From Peribacillus simplex (GTDB taxonomy: Bacteria > Bacillota > Bacilli > Bacillales > DSM-1321), in contig NZ_LNNH01000039.1 in NCBI RefSeq assembly GCF_001542915.1, positions 1 through 64,000 of the forward strand: a stretch of 64,000 bases of DNA, in the 5' to 3' direction. The position numbers and the translations under genes are program-made. This document shows, one piece after another, positions 63,541-64,000 of the stretch (the stretch's first letter is position 1; every line of letters begins with the position of its first letter). Below the pieces are notes generated by a model. It was given only the letters and a program-made list of their open reading frames with translations. It was not told the DNA's origin and made no database searches.

Positions 63541-64000
63541 TCATTCATGAAAGAAGTCCCCGCTTTTCCCACCCGTTTTTTGGACTAAAAATGTTTCCTT
63601 AATGACCATGGTTTTATCGACGGCTTTACACATATCATAAAAGGTAAGGGCAGCAACGGATACGGCAGTTAATGCTTCCATCTCGACTCCTGTTTTCTCA
63701 TTGCAAATCACCGTAGCTCGGATGATCAGATCATAGCCTTTGTCACTTTTTTGAAAATGGAAGGTAAAGTTACTTCCTTGCAGCATGATTGGATGGCACA
63801 TCGGTATGATATCGGCTGTTTTTTTAGCAGCCATGATTCCGGCAATCTGTGCTATTTGGAGCGGATCGCCTTTTTTTATTAATTTGTTTTCAATCGCATC
63901 GAATAGTTCATTTGATAACGCAATCGTACTTTGAGCAATAGCTGTACGTGATGTAATTTCCTTTTGGGAAACATCGACCATCTTAGGTCTTCCTTCTTCA
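63541..64000 (-). CDS. moaC: Cyclic pyranopterin monophosphate synthase, 5' end outside window
   Basis: The frame is open to the window edge; the part seen (153 codons including stop) lacks the first residues. EEGRPKMVDVSQKEITSRTAIAQ, KGDPLQIAQIAGIMAAKKTADIIPMCHPIML with the active-site CHP, and GVEMEALTAVSVAALTFYDMCKAVDK are clear. Though an ATG occurs at 63981, the family normally begins about 15 residues earlier. It works on the MoaA product. 136 bp upstream of moeB. Confidence 0.92.
   Translation of the reverse strand, partial: EEGRPKMVDVSQKEITSRTAIAQSTIALSNELFDAIENKLIKKGDPLQIAQIAGIMAAKKTADIIPMCHPIMLQGSNFTFHFQKSDKGYDLIIRATVICNEKTGVEMEALTAVSVAALTFYDMCKAVDKTMVIKETFLVQKTGGKSGDFFHE

Overview
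The window looks like a low-to-mid GC Gram-positive, endospore-former-type chromosome of the Bacillaceae, most like the Peribacillus (Bacillus simplex/frigoritolerans) group. This is inferred from strong AGGAGG-type ribosome sites, many short hairpin-plus-T terminators, and gene sets well known from Bacillus subtilis (ytlI/cmo/sna/tcy sulfur operon, yxd/yxeA module, glcU-gdh, yrhE/yrhD formate dehydrogenase, yfhF, yjgB). I ran no search, so family names rest on motif recognition.

Layout. 1-745: 3' end of a decayed IS1182-type transposase. 0.8-11.4 kb: ordinary chromosome with an MFS exporter, a PadR-DUF1700-DUF4097 operon, a DUF2157/GDYXXLXY pair, an NlpC/P60-fold protein that has lost its catalytic residues, an orphan holin, an aminotransferase, a YfhF-type epimerase and YjgB. 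11.4-14.2 kb: a tandem repeat, a near-perfect 50-bp palindrome and a cystine-type ABC importer. 14.2-22.5 kb: an MFS pump, a two-component system facing a Bce/Yxd-type peptide-resistance transporter, DUF3817 and a C45 acyltransferase.

22.8-32.6 kb is the accessory region: AT-rich, full of small secreted or membrane proteins, pseudogenes and prophage debris (a broken endolysin, an SPP1-type holin, an XhlA-like fragment, an HTH phage/plasmid-type protein). About 0.8 kb is present twice (about 25.94-26.76 and 31.67-32.55 kb). Each copy holds a decayed gene for a secreted precursor with a hydrophobic C-terminus followed by an intact 54-residue two-helix membrane protein. A third, intact pair with the same architecture but no visible sequence similarity lies at 28.1-28.9 kb. 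I read these as candidate secreted-toxin/immunity modules; this is the most likely undescribed system here.

32.7-43.0 kb is metabolic: an ion-transporter-type permease, an amino-acid permease, the kbl-tdh threonine degradation pair, glpT with an overlapping cre site and a GlpP-type leader, a thioredoxin-like protein, and glcU-gdh. 43.2-52.4 kb is one long minus-strand set for import and salvage of S-modified cysteines (LysR regulator, CmoO/J/I, acetyltransferases, TcyKLMN transporter, deacetylase). 52.6-64 kb is a molybdenum region: modB, DUF1641/DUF2294/PsiE accessory proteins, a cysteine-type formate dehydrogenase with a strong terminator hairpin just ahead of its ribosome site, and moaD, moaE, moeA, moeB and the start-truncated moaC. 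The cofactor genes would supply the molybdopterin that the dehydrogenase needs.
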